Shown here piece after piece: positions 1 to 7,288 of a stretch of 13,252 nucleotides of DNA. Both the position numbers and the translations under genes were made by a program. A model generated the notes under the pieces. The model made no database searches. It worked only from the letters and a program-made list of their open reading frames with translations, and had not been told where the DNA came from. The stretch comes from OMSK01 sp902492995 (lineage in GTDB: Bacteria > Bacillota_I > Bacilli_A > RF39 > UBA660). The number at the start of each line of letters is the position of its first letter. Position 1 is the stretch's first letter. The stretch is from the NCBI GenBank assembly GCA_902492995.1, contig CABUNR010000030.1, positions 1-13,252 of the forward strand. The letters run 5' to 3'.

Positions 1-225
1 GAAACAAAAGCAGCATACTTAGCTTACACATCAAAAGGATTATTAAGTGTAACAGTAAGTGGATATAATGGAGATTATGACTCCAAATTTTGGTTTTATT
101 ATTATAATGGTCAGTTTGCTGCTACTCATTATGATCATTATCGTCTTCGCCCAATTTTGACTTTAAAATCTAATCTTCAAGCAAATGGAAATGGAACAAG
201 TGTTAGTCCATATATATTGTCATAG
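1..225 (+). CDS. C-terminal fragment of a surface/secreted-type protein
   Basis: The reading frame is open from the first base to TAG at 223-225 and gives the last 74 residues; the start lies outside the window. The fragment is rich in Gly, Asn, Tyr and Ser, with an aromatic stretch (FWFYYYNG) followed by RLRPILTLKSN and a closing GNGTSVSPY. A tail of the form RPxLxLKSN...G.GT...PY is one I associate with large surface or pseudopilin-like proteins of low-GC gut Firmicutes; that link is from memory and not proven here. A strong hairpin terminator follows 36 bases downstream. Sure of the coding frame, unsure of the function. Confidence 0.7.
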   Translation, partial: ETKAAYLAYTSKGLLSVTVSGYNGDYDSKFWFYYYNGQFAATHYDHYRLRPILTLKSNLQANGNGTSVSPYILS

Positions 226-261
226 AAAATATCTTATAATTTTATACGTGAAGTATAACCT

Positions 262-295
262 AAAAAATTAGATAATTATATTATCTAATTTTTTT
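262..295. terminator. Bidirectional terminator between convergent genes
   Basis: A perfect 14-bp stem pairs 262-275 with 281-294 around a 5-nt loop. It has a T-run on the + side and an A-run on the other, so it can terminate both the gene ending at 225 and the minus-strand gene ending at 294. Its foot overlaps the minus-strand stop codon (294-296). Confidence 0.85.
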
Positions 296-683
296 ATAAA
301 TTAGGATTTCCACTTCCAGCTATTATACTGTAATTGTTTCCACATGATTTTATTATTACATATAAAACTATTATTGTAGAAACTAATGAAATTTCAGACG
401 CTAAAACTTGTAAATTAAATAAATTAGTTTTTTTACCCTTAATTTTAGCAATTTCTTTATTACTGTAGCTAATATACAGATAACTTAATGATAATACTAC
501 TACTAATACACGATTGAAAATAGAAATATTTGAAGTGTCATTATATTTTTTGTTGGGATTTTTAATTTTATTTTTATCTACAGAAGTAATATATATTGAT
601 ATAATTAAACTTGCAATAAAAATTATTGTTGTTAAATTTTGTAAATCTAATAGCATTATTTCTTTTTCTTTAGTGTTATTCAT
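294..683 (-). CDS. Small membrane protein of unknown function, three predicted TM segments
   Basis: I do not recognise this 129-residue protein. Three hydrophobic segments are visible at about residues 17-34, 55-74 and 93-112, separated by Lys/Asn-rich polar loops (about 36-50 and 75-86), and the tail after the last helix is short. Its ATG overlaps the 3' end of the upstream deacetylase gene by 8 bases, so the two are almost certainly co-transcribed and probably translationally coupled. No strong Shine-Dalgarno precedes this ATG. The second Met (residue 10) is an alternative start and follows a purine-rich stretch. The context suggests an envelope role linked to the deacetylase, but nothing in the sequence shows a biochemical activity. 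Confidence 0.7.
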   Translation of the reverse strand: MNNTKEKEIMLLDLQNLTTIIFIASLIISIYITSVDKNKIKNPNKKYNDTSNISIFNRVLVVVLSLSYLYISYSNKEIAKIKGKKTNLFNLQVLASEISLVSTIIVLYVIIKSCGNNYSIIAGSGNPNL

Positions 684-1941
684 TTGAGTTTCTTAATTTT
701 TTTATTTCTTGTAATTCACTTATTGTAACAAAAGTATAACCTTGTTCTTTTAAAATTGGTATTATTTTTTTTACGGCATCTACTGTTCTTTTTCTAGTAT
801 CGTGCATTAAAATTATATCTAAATCTTTAGTGTTTTTTGTTGCTCTTTTAACTATTTTGTCGACCCTTTTATATTTCCAATCCATTGTATCTACATTCCA
901 TAAAATAATATTTAAATTAATTTTTTTTCTCATATTATTATTTATTGAACCATATGTCGGCCTAAAATTTATTGTTTTATATCCAAGCGTTTCATATATA
1001 ATATTTTGTGTTTTATTTATTTGACTATTTAATTCTACATCATCAACTTTTGTTAACCATTTATGATTATATGAGTGATTTCCAATTTCATTACCATTTG
1101 TAATAGCTTTTTTTAATGTTTTATTATATATGCTTACTTTGTTTCCTATAACAAAGAATGTTGCGACTGCATCATTGTCTTTTAAAATATCAATAAGTTC
1201 ATTTGTATATTTGCTTGGTCCATCATCAAATGTTAATGCAACAACTTTTTTATTTATATCAATTATATTATTGACAGGAATATTTGCCTTTTCATAATAA
1301 GTATTATTTTCATTAAATTTAATGTTTAATTTATTTAAAGGTATCATAATTTCTATAATATCATTATAATTTTTAAATACATCTTTTGGATTAAAATAAA
1401 TGTATAAATAATCATTATCAATACTAAATAAATTATAATTGTATTTTATGTTGTTGATATCATTTATATTTATAAAGTTTTTATAATTTTTAATTAAATA
1501 ATTGTTTATATATTTTGGTAATTTGTTTAATTCTTTTTTTTGAAGTAAATCCCTTAATAATATAATTGACTTTTTTGATATATTATAATTATATGTTTTA
1601 ATATACTCAATTTTTTCTTTAAGCTTAGAACTATTTATATATATATATAAATTAATTGCAATTATATTATTATCTACTTTGTTAAAAGTATAATCAATAT
1701 TTAATTCAGATTTATTTGTAAGATTAGAAAAACTTTCATAATTGTCTTTAAAATCATTATATATGTGTTCTATATCTTTTTTAATTAAATTATCCAAATT
1801 ATTATATCCAGTAGATGGATAATTAATTCCAACAACAATATTTTTATTTTCTTCAATTACAGTATTGATTTCTTCTATATTTTTTTTGTGGCATCCACAA
1901 AAAAGAATAACTATAAATATAAGTAGAAATTTTTTTAGCAT
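676..1941 (-). CDS. Lipoprotein peptidoglycan/polysaccharide deacetylase (NodB domain, PdaC/PgdA-like)
   Basis: Predicted to remove N-acetyl groups from cell-wall glycan on the outer face of the membrane. The 421-residue protein begins with a lipoprotein signal (two Lys, hydrophobic core, then FCGC with the acylated Cys at 17). Residues about 35-220 resemble the DUF4163/DUF3298 region found before deacetylase domains in PdaC-type enzymes. The NodB domain follows with all motifs: TFDDG at 237-241 (metal and catalytic Asp), NHSYNH with His289 and His293 (metal), RPTYG at 327-331, DTMDW at 351-355 and LMHD at 378-381. Motif 3 has Thr where Pro is usual (RPPYG), a small deviation. The ATG at 1941 is chosen over an in-frame GTG at 1950 because that GTG lies inside the Shine-Dalgarno AGGTGAT. 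It is the first gene of a two-gene unit and diverges from HU. Confidence 0.92.
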   Translation of the reverse strand: MLKKFLLIFIVILFCGCHKKNIEEINTVIEENKNIVVGINYPSTGYNNLDNLIKKDIEHIYNDFKDNYESFSNLTNKSELNIDYTFNKVDNNIIAINLYIYINSSKLKEKIEYIKTYNYNISKKSIILLRDLLQKKELNKLPKYINNYLIKNYKNFININDINNIKYNYNLFSIDNDYLYIYFNPKDVFKNYNDIIEIMIPLNKLNIKFNENNTYYEKANIPVNNIIDINKKVVALTFDDGPSKYTNELIDILKDNDAVATFFVIGNKVSIYNKTLKKAITNGNEIGNHSYNHKWLTKVDDVELNSQINKTQNIIYETLGYKTINFRPTYGSINNNMRKKINLNIILWNVDTMDWKYKRVDKIVKRATKNTKDLDIILMHDTRKRTVDAVKKIIPILKEQGYTFVTISELQEIKKLRNSNE

Positions 1942-1945
1942 ATAT

Positions 1946-1963
1946 ATCACCTAAGAAATTATA
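1946..1963 (-). promoter_or_regulatory. -10 box directly abutting the Shine-Dalgarno of the deacetylase gene
   Basis: On the minus strand TATAAT (1963-1958) is followed after exactly 6 nt by GGTGAT (1951-1946), which is also the SD for the ATG at 1941. The expected start of transcription falls on the first G of the SD, giving a 5' UTR of about 10 nt. The -35 at 17-bp spacing (TTAATT, 1986-1981) is poor. Confidence 0.5.
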
Positions 1964-2061
1964 TTCATTATAAAAAAAATAATTAATAATATCGTAATTT
2001 GTCTAATAATGAAAAAATAATAAAAAAAGCTTTAAAATAAAGGAAAAATATGTGAAAAGTG

Positions 2062-2090
2062 TTGCTTTTATTATAAAAAAATGGTATTCT
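2062..2090 (+). promoter_or_regulatory. Promoter of the HU gene
   Basis: TTGCTT (2062-2067), 17 bp, then TATTCT (2085-2090) preceded by TGG, an extended -10. An A/T-rich stretch lies upstream. The predicted start near G2097 gives a 38-nt leader with a perfect SD (AGGAGG at 2121-2126). The AAAAGTGTTG context (2055-2064) recurs at the rRNA-type promoter near 13148. Confidence 0.6.
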
Positions 2091-2134
2091 TAGAGTGTAA
2101 GCAAGATAGCTTAAATAAATAGGAGGTAATTATA

Positions 2135-2407
2135 ATGTCAAAAACAGATTTAGTAAATTACATTGCTGAAGAAGCTGGATTAACAAAAGCTGATGCTACT
2201 CGTGCATATGATGCATTAGTAAAAGGAATTGAAAAAGGATTAAAAGAAAGTGGAAAAGTTACATTAACTGGATTTTTAACTTTTGCAGCAAAAGAAAAAG
2301 CTGCTACTACAGCACGTAATCCAAGAACTGGAGAATCTGTACCAGTTCCAGCAAGAACAGCTGTTACAATCAAAGCTGGTTCTAAATTAAAAGAAGCATT
2401 AAACTAA
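2135..2407 (+). CDS. hup: DNA-binding protein HU
   Basis: Histone-like nucleoid protein that acts as a dimer to bend and compact DNA. At 90 residues it has the exact family length. The N-terminal helical half starts MSKTDLVNYIAEEAGLTKAD. The central GFLTFAAKEKAAT corresponds to the family GFGTF signature (Leu replaces the second Gly), and RNPRTGE (61-67) forms the tip of the DNA-binding arm with the intercalating Pro63. AGGAGGT sits 8 nt before the ATG. Codon use is visibly richer in GC and more 'optimal' (GCT, GCA, CGT, CCA) than the neighbours, as expected of a highly expressed gene. It has its own promoter and terminator, diverges from the deacetylase and precedes cca. Confidence 0.97.
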   Translation: MSKTDLVNYIAEEAGLTKADATRAYDALVKGIEKGLKESGKVTLTGFLTFAAKEKAATTARNPRTGESVPVPARTAVTIKAGSKLKEALN

Positions 2408-2432
2408 AAGCCATTGGCTTTTTGTTTTTTTT
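2406..2432 (+). terminator. Terminator of the HU gene, abutting the cca ribosome site
   Basis: AAAAGCC (2406-2412) pairs with GGCTTTT (2416-2422) around a 3-nt loop, followed by a T-run to 2432. The hairpin overlaps the HU stop codon (2405-2407). The SD of the next gene (AGGTGA, 2433-2438) begins at the base after the T-run. Confidence 0.8.
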
Positions 2433-2441
2433 AGGTGAATT

Positions 2442-3101
2442 ATGTATAATTGTGCAATAAAAATTTTAAATTTATTATGTAATAGTGGATATGAAGCCTA
2501 TATTGTTGGTGGATATCCTAGGGATAAGTATTTAAATATATTATCAAATGATATAGATATTTGTACGAATGCTAAAATAGATGATATAAAAGAAATATTT
2601 GATAATATTGATTTAACATATAGTAAATATGGTAATGTAATTTTAAGCTTTGAAGGATATAAGTTTGATGTAACAGTTTTTAGAAAAGATAAATATTTAA
2701 AAAATAGAAATGATGTTATAATTAAATATGTTGAGACATTATTTGAAGATTTAAAAAGAAGAGATTTCATTATTAATACATTATGTATTGATAAAAATGG
2801 TAATTATGTTGATCTATTTAATGCGAGAAAAGATATTGATTCTAAAATAATTAGAATGATAAATAGTTCTGATGAATTAATTGAAGATCCTCTTAGAATA
2901 CTTAGGGCAATTAGATTTGCAACAATTCTTGATTTTAAACTAGATGAAGAATTATCATCAGGAATTATTAAATATGGGTATTTAATAAAAAATTTATCTA
3001 ATACTAAAAAGAAAAAAGAATTGGATAAAATTATGAATAGTAAAAATAGAGAATATGGAGTTTATTTAATAAAAAAATATGGATTAGATGTTTATTTATA
3101 G
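2442..3101 (+). CDS. cca: Short CCA tRNA nucleotidyltransferase / poly(A) polymerase family protein
   Basis: Class II nucleotidyltransferase, expected to add or repair the CCA end of tRNA. Seen in the 219 residues: VGGYPRD (22-28) of the nucleotidyltransferase head; the metal-binding pair Asp37/Asp39 in NDIDI; RRDFIINTLCID (106-117); and EDPLRILRAIRFA (148-160), whose EDxxR is the base-recognition motif. The neck follows (about 168-219) and ends in GLDVYL, where related proteins continue into body and tail domains. It is thus about half the usual length of roughly 400 residues, and no continuation is visible in any frame before dnaD. Motifs are intact, so it does not look decayed. AGGTGA (2433-2438) lies close upstream of the ATG. 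No separate promoter was seen; read-through from HU is plausible. Confidence 0.88.
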   Translation: MYNCAIKILNLLCNSGYEAYIVGGYPRDKYLNILSNDIDICTNAKIDDIKEIFDNIDLTYSKYGNVILSFEGYKFDVTVFRKDKYLKNRNDVIIKYVETLFEDLKRRDFIINTLCIDKNGNYVDLFNARKDIDSKIIRMINSSDELIEDPLRILRAIRFATILDFKLDEELSSGIIKYGYLIKNLSNTKKKKELDKIMNSKNREYGVYLIKKYGLDVYL

Positions 3102-3113
3102 AAATAAATAATA

Positions 3114-3131
3114 TATAATGAGGGTGGTGAT
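3114..3131 (+). promoter_or_regulatory. -10 box 6 nt before the dnaD Shine-Dalgarno
   Basis: TATAAT (3114-3119), 6 nt, then GGTGAT (3126-3131), then ATG at 3136. It gives dnaD its own start of transcription just after cca, with a predicted leader of about 10 nt. The -35 at 17 bp (TTTATT, 3091-3096) is weak. Confidence 0.5.
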
Positions 3132-3135
3132 TGAT

Positions 3136-3786
3136 ATGATGAACAAAGTAATAGATGTATTAAAAAATAATATTTATATACCTAAAATTTTATTAACAAA
3201 TTATAAAAATTTAAAAATAGAAGAAAAAGAATTAATTATTTTAATTTATATGATTAATGATAAAAGTAATTTGTTTAATCCTGGTAAAATAAGTGAAGAA
3301 TTAAACTACAAATTGCCAGAAGTTTTGGAATTAATAGAAAAATTGGTAAATACAGATTTAATATCAATAAATACAGAAAAAAATAATGGCGTTTTAGAAG
3401 AAGTTATTGATTTATCTAATCTTTATAAGAAATTAGCTTATTTAATTATAAATAAAGAAGTAGAAGATGAAGAATTAAACGATAAAAAAACAAATATTTA
3501 TGATGATTTTGAACACGAATTTGGTAGAACTTTATCTCCAATTGAATATGAATTAATAAGTGGATGGTTAGAAAGCAATTATAGTGAAGAATTAATTTTA
3601 TGTGCTTTAAAAGAAGCTGTATATAATGGTGTTTCAAATCTTAGATATATTGATAAAATACTATATGAATGGAAAAGAAAAGGAATAACAACAAAAGAGG
3701 CAGTTTTAAAGGATAAACAAAATTTTAAGAAGAATAGTACTAAAAAAACAGAAATGTTTGATTATGACTGGTTAAATGAAGAATAA
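3136..3786 (+). CDS. dnaD: DnaD-family replication initiation protein
   Basis: Primosomal protein that helps load the replicative helicase at oriC and at restart sites in Firmicutes. The 216-residue protein has the N-terminal winged-helix region (about 10-95, IPKILLTNYKNL... then helices and a basic/acidic wing) and the C-terminal DnaD/DnaB_2 domain (about 120-185) with the YxxxIxxxW signature at Tyr171, Ile175 and Trp179, followed by a Lys-rich tail. I place the start at ATG 3136 (or the next codon, 3139), because an ATG at 3118 lies in the -10 box and reads through the GGTGGTGAT Shine-Dalgarno. The 3' end overlaps nth by 11 bases, so the two are coupled. Confidence 0.93.
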   Translation: MMNKVIDVLKNNIYIPKILLTNYKNLKIEEKELIILIYMINDKSNLFNPGKISEELNYKLPEVLELIEKLVNTDLISINTEKNNGVLEEVIDLSNLYKKLAYLIINKEVEDEELNDKKTNIYDDFEHEFGRTLSPIEYELISGWLESNYSEELILCALKEAVYNGVSNLRYIDKILYEWKRKGITTKEAVLKDKQNFKKNSTKKTEMFDYDWLNEE

Positions 3787-4399
3787 AGAAATATTTAATT
3801 ATTTAGATGAATTAATTGTTGATCCTAAATGTGAACTTAATTATAATAAAGATTATGAATTATTGATTGCTGTTATGTTAAGTGCACAGACTACCGACAA
3901 AAGAGTTAATGAAGTTACAAATGTTTTATTTAATAAATATGATACTTTAGAGAAGTTAGCAAATGCTAAAATTGATGATATTATAAATATTATTAGAAAG
4001 CTTGGTACATTTAACAAAAAAGCTTTAAATATTATAGAAATATCAAAATCGTTAATAAAAAATTATAATGGTGTTGTACCTAGTGATAGAGAATATTTAG
4101 AATCATTACCTGGAGTTGGAAGAAAAACTACTAATGTAGTATTAAGTGAACTTTATAATGAACAATGCATTGCTGTTGATACACATATTAAAAGAGTAAG
4201 TGTAAGACTTGGTTTTGCAAATAAAGATGATGATGTTCTTGCTATAGAAAAGAAATTAACAAAAAAGTTGAAAAATTATAATGCTAAAAGAATTCATCAC
4301 CAATTATTACTATTTGGTAGATATTATTGTAAGGCTAAAAATCCTGAATGTAGTAATTGCAAACTAAAAAATATATGCAAAAAAAAGAATTTCGACTGA
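3776..4399 (+). CDS. nth: Endonuclease III (DNA glycosylase/AP lyase)
   Basis: Base-excision repair enzyme that removes oxidised pyrimidines and nicks abasic sites. The 207-residue length matches the family. Helix-hairpin-helix LPGVGRKT lies at 111-118 with catalytic Lys117; catalytic Asp135 is in VDTHIKRVS; and a complete [4Fe-4S] ligand set Cys185-x6-Cys192-x2-Cys195-x5-Cys201 closes the protein. These positions sit two to three residues from those of E. coli Nth. The ATG lies inside the end of dnaD (11-base overlap) with only a weak SD, indicating translational coupling. The stop is TGA, which argues for the standard genetic code. The last codons form the stem of the shared terminator. Confidence 0.97.
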   Translation: MKNKEIFNYLDELIVDPKCELNYNKDYELLIAVMLSAQTTDKRVNEVTNVLFNKYDTLEKLANAKIDDIINIIRKLGTFNKKALNIIEISKSLIKNYNGVVPSDREYLESLPGVGRKTTNVVLSELYNEQCIAVDTHIKRVSVRLGFANKDDDVLAIEKKLTKKLKNYNAKRIHHQLLLFGRYYCKAKNPECSNCKLKNICKKKNFD

Positions 4400-4410
4400 A
4401 ATTCTTTTTT
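4381..4410. terminator. Bidirectional terminator shared by nth and the PBP gene
   Basis: A 13-bp perfect stem (4381-4393 with 4398-4410) closes on a 4-nt loop, with runs of A and T at its feet. It contains the last codons and stop of nth, and its foot overlaps the stop (4409-4411) of the minus-strand PBP gene. Confidence 0.9.
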
Positions 4411-7288
4411 ATTGTATTGTTACATTTCTTGTTATTGTTTTTCCATTATAGCTATATGTTACTGTGTATGAACCCGGTGTTGAATTCATCATTTCTAATG
4501 AAGAAGGTGTTCCAGCCACGCTAGTATATGTAATTGATGATGCTTTTTCAGTTGTTTCTTCACTATTTATTATTACTTTTATTCCTTCTTCTTCATATGT
4601 ACCTTTAGGTGTTGTTATATTTTCGTCCCCGATTAATTTTAATTCAATATTATCCGTTACACCATTTAAAGATACGCTTGTTTCAACACCATCACTCATA
4701 TTTGCTGTAAATATAGTATATGATGTTTTTACAACATATTTTGTTGGAGAACTAGAATTAACTGTTAGTGTAATAGATGCGTTAGATGTTGTATCTAATA
4801 GCTCTAAAGATCCATCATCTTTTTTACCATAAATTTTATAAACAACACTTCCGATATTATTGTTATTATATGAATTTCTTGATGATATGAATCGATTTTG
4901 GAACCCAGATGTTTCAAATAAATCTTTAGCTAAATCCTTAATTTTGTCTTCTTTTAATGCATAAGGTGTGTCAATTGCTTTCCAAGATAGTGTTAATTCA
5001 TTTCCTGAGACAGAACTTGATAGATTAGTAACATTTGCAAGTTTGCTAAATCTTTCTGATTTTTCTGTTGGTTCTGTACCTGTTTTAAATAATTCAGTAA
5101 CAATTAAACCTTTAGGTGTATATTCACTTGGAAGTTTTGCAGGATATGTCTCATTTTCAACTGAAACACTTGATACACCTCCAGGATTTTTAAATGTACT
5201 ATTTTTCTTAAAGATTCCTTTTCCAACTTTTTGGAATAATCTTTCATGATATGATGTACCAAATGAATTGTGATATTCTTTATTAGGTACTTCATATCCA
5301 TACCATACTGAAATTGCGTAATCAGGAGATGTACCTGATACCCAATAGTCGGCAATAGCACTATTAGGTAATTTTAAATTCTTTTTATCTTTATCAGAGA
5401 AGTTTGATGTACCAGTTTTGGCACCATATGTTGCTCCATTTATATTTGAGTATCCACCTAATCCTACTTTGGCAGAAGATTTTAATAAATCTGTCATAAT
5501 ATAAGATGTTTGTGGACTAAATACTTTATTAGTTGTTACTTGTTTTTTAGTTTCTTCATTATTGTTTTTGTTGACTACTTTTGTGTAACTATGTGGAGAA
5601 TTATATTCACCATTGTTTGCGAATGTTGCATATGCTGCAGCCATTGTAACAACATTTTCTCCACCATATCCACCAATTGCATGAGCTTGATGTAATGTTT
5701 CATCAGGATGTAGACCAAGCTTTGTTACAACTTCTTTTATATTTTCATTTTTGTTCTTTTTGAATGCTTTAACAGCTGATGTATTTCTTGATTGAGCTAA
5801 TGCATTTCTAAGTGTTAAATAACCCATATAAGAACCATCCCAGTTACTTAAACTTGTTCCATCGGAATATGTAATATTTTCATCTGAGAATGGTTCATAT
5901 GTAGACCAGTTCTCATATTCAATACCAACTGAGTAATCAAATATAGGTTTAGCAGTAGAACCAATTTGTTTTTTTAGTTGAGTTGCTGTATTTAATGTAC
6001 GTTCACTATTTTTATTACGACCAGCACCTATTGCTACTAATTCACCATTATTAACATCAACAACGGCTATACCTGCTGTAACTTTGTCATCTTTCCAATC
6101 CCATGTTTTACCATTCATAATATCATTAATATGATTTTGTTTATCTCTATCCATAGTTGTATATATATTATAAGCTGTTTTATATGGGTCAATTCCATCG
6201 TCATTTAATTCTTCAACTACAGTATCAATAAAACCTTGATATTCATTTTTATCTGAAGTATTATCATTATCTTTTTTTACTAATAATTTATCTACTGTTA
6301 ATTTGCTTGCAGCTTCTTTTTCTTCTTTTGTAATATAGCCATGTCTTTCCATAAGTTTTAAAACAATTTGTCTTCTTTTTTCTGCTTTTTCTGGATGTCT
6401 TGTTGGATCATCACCACCAGGTGATTGGAATAATCCCGCTATAAGTGCTGCTTCTGCAAGATTAATATCTTTAGCAGATTTTCCAAAATAAGTTTTACAA
6501 GCTTGTTCAACTCCATATGAACCTCCACCTAAATAAGGTGCATTAACATAAAATTCTAAAATTTCTTCTTTTGTATATTTTTTTTCAACTTCATATACAG
6601 CCATATATATGTCTGTAAATTTTCTAGTTAAGCTTCTTTGAGTTGAAGTGTAATGGTTTTTAACAAGTTGCATTGTAAGAGTTGATGCTCCCCCAGCATT
6701 AGAACCACCTAATAATGTTTGAATAGTTGCTTTAGCAAATCTTGGTAGGTCAACACCATTATGTTGATAAAATCTTGAATCTTCTGTTGCAACTATTGCA
6801 TCTATTAATACTTCTGGTAAATCATCATAACTAATTATTTCTCTATTTTCAGCACCTAGTTTTGCAAATTCTTTACCATCTTTATCAAATAATGTTGAAG
6901 CCTCTTGATGATATAATTCTTCAGGTTTGAATTTTGGAGCATTTGCAACTATATATGCCCAAAAAGCACAAAATGCTAATATCGCAAATATACATAAAAT
7001 TAAAAATATAAATAATAATTTTTTCCATATCTTTTTTTTCTTTTTTTCTTTTTTTTCGGCTTTAACCTTTTTAGGTTTAGCTTTTTTCTTATTTAAAGCT
7101 GCATGTCTACCTTTTTCTACTTTTTTTCTATTTTTCATTAAGTTAGGTATAAATAATATTATGTCAGCTAGTCCTATTATAATGAGAGATACCCAAAAAT
7201 TAATTGCTAAACATCCTATTATAAATGCAATTAAACTAACTGTTCCTATTATTATATAATCTTTATTTTTGTTTATAAACTCTTTCAT
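4409..7288 (-). CDS. ponA: Class A penicillin-binding protein (PBP1a-type glycosyltransferase/transpeptidase)
   Basis: Bifunctional peptidoglycan synthase: it polymerises lipid II and cross-links the strands. The 959 residues in order: a hydrophobic hairpin (about 11-28 and 31-50), a Lys-rich linker (52-90), the usual anchor helix (91-115), the GT51 domain with ATEDSRFYQHNG (catalytic Glu169) and GGASTLTMQ (199-207), then the transpeptidase with STAK (Ser444, Lys447), SRN (500-502) and KTGT (624-627). The C-terminus carries fibronectin/Ig-like beta segments (about 750-865 and 895-959). The two extra N-terminal helices and the long basic linker are unusual, as PBP1a normally has one membrane helix. 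ATG 7286-7288 overlaps the recU TGA (ATGA), with AAGGAGA upstream. It forms an operon with recU, as in Bacillus. Confidence 0.96.
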   Translation of the reverse strand: MKEFINKNKDYIIIGTVSLIAFIIGCLAINFWVSLIIIGLADIILFIPNLMKNRKKVEKGRHAALNKKKAKPKKVKAEKKEKKKKKIWKKLLFIFLILCIFAILAFCAFWAYIVANAPKFKPEELYHQEASTLFDKDGKEFAKLGAENREIISYDDLPEVLIDAIVATEDSRFYQHNGVDLPRFAKATIQTLLGGSNAGGASTLTMQLVKNHYTSTQRSLTRKFTDIYMAVYEVEKKYTKEEILEFYVNAPYLGGGSYGVEQACKTYFGKSAKDINLAEAALIAGLFQSPGGDDPTRHPEKAEKRRQIVLKLMERHGYITKEEKEAASKLTVDKLLVKKDNDNTSDKNEYQGFIDTVVEELNDDGIDPYKTAYNIYTTMDRDKQNHINDIMNGKTWDWKDDKVTAGIAVVDVNNGELVAIGAGRNKNSERTLNTATQLKKQIGSTAKPIFDYSVGIEYENWSTYEPFSDENITYSDGTSLSNWDGSYMGYLTLRNALAQSRNTSAVKAFKKNKNENIKEVVTKLGLHPDETLHQAHAIGGYGGENVVTMAAAYATFANNGEYNSPHSYTKVVNKNNNEETKKQVTTNKVFSPQTSYIMTDLLKSSAKVGLGGYSNINGATYGAKTGTSNFSDKDKKNLKLPNSAIADYWVSGTSPDYAISVWYGYEVPNKEYHNSFGTSYHERLFQKVGKGIFKKNSTFKNPGGVSSVSVENETYPAKLPSEYTPKGLIVTELFKTGTEPTEKSERFSKLANVTNLSSSVSGNELTLSWKAIDTPYALKEDKIKDLAKDLFETSGFQNRFISSRNSYNNNNIGSVVYKIYGKKDDGSLELLDTTSNASITLTVNSSSPTKYVVKTSYTIFTANMSDGVETSVSLNGVTDNIELKLIGDENITTPKGTYEEEGIKVIINSEETTEKASSITYTSVAGTPSSLEMMNSTPGSYTVTYSYNGKTITRNVTIQ

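Noticed and set aside
1942..1950. GTG start at 1950 for the deacetylase
   Set aside because: The GTG is part of the AGGTGAT ribosome site; ATG 1941 has correct SD spacing.
3118..3135. ATG start at 3118 for dnaD
   Set aside because: It would put the -10 box and the GGTGAT ribosome site inside the coding region; ATG 3136 matches the family start better.
4397..4399. TGA read as tryptophan (Mycoplasma code)
   Set aside because: TGA ends nth exactly where the family ends and within the terminator, and TGA ends recU at the PBP start; Trp is TGG throughout.
6927..7259. Long + strand open frame opposite the PBP N-terminus
   Set aside because: It is the antisense of a Lys/Leu-rich coding stretch: poly-Phe composition, no ribosome site, no family resemblance. 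Other antisense frames opposite the HU, cca, nth, PBP and ctp genes were rejected for the same reasons.
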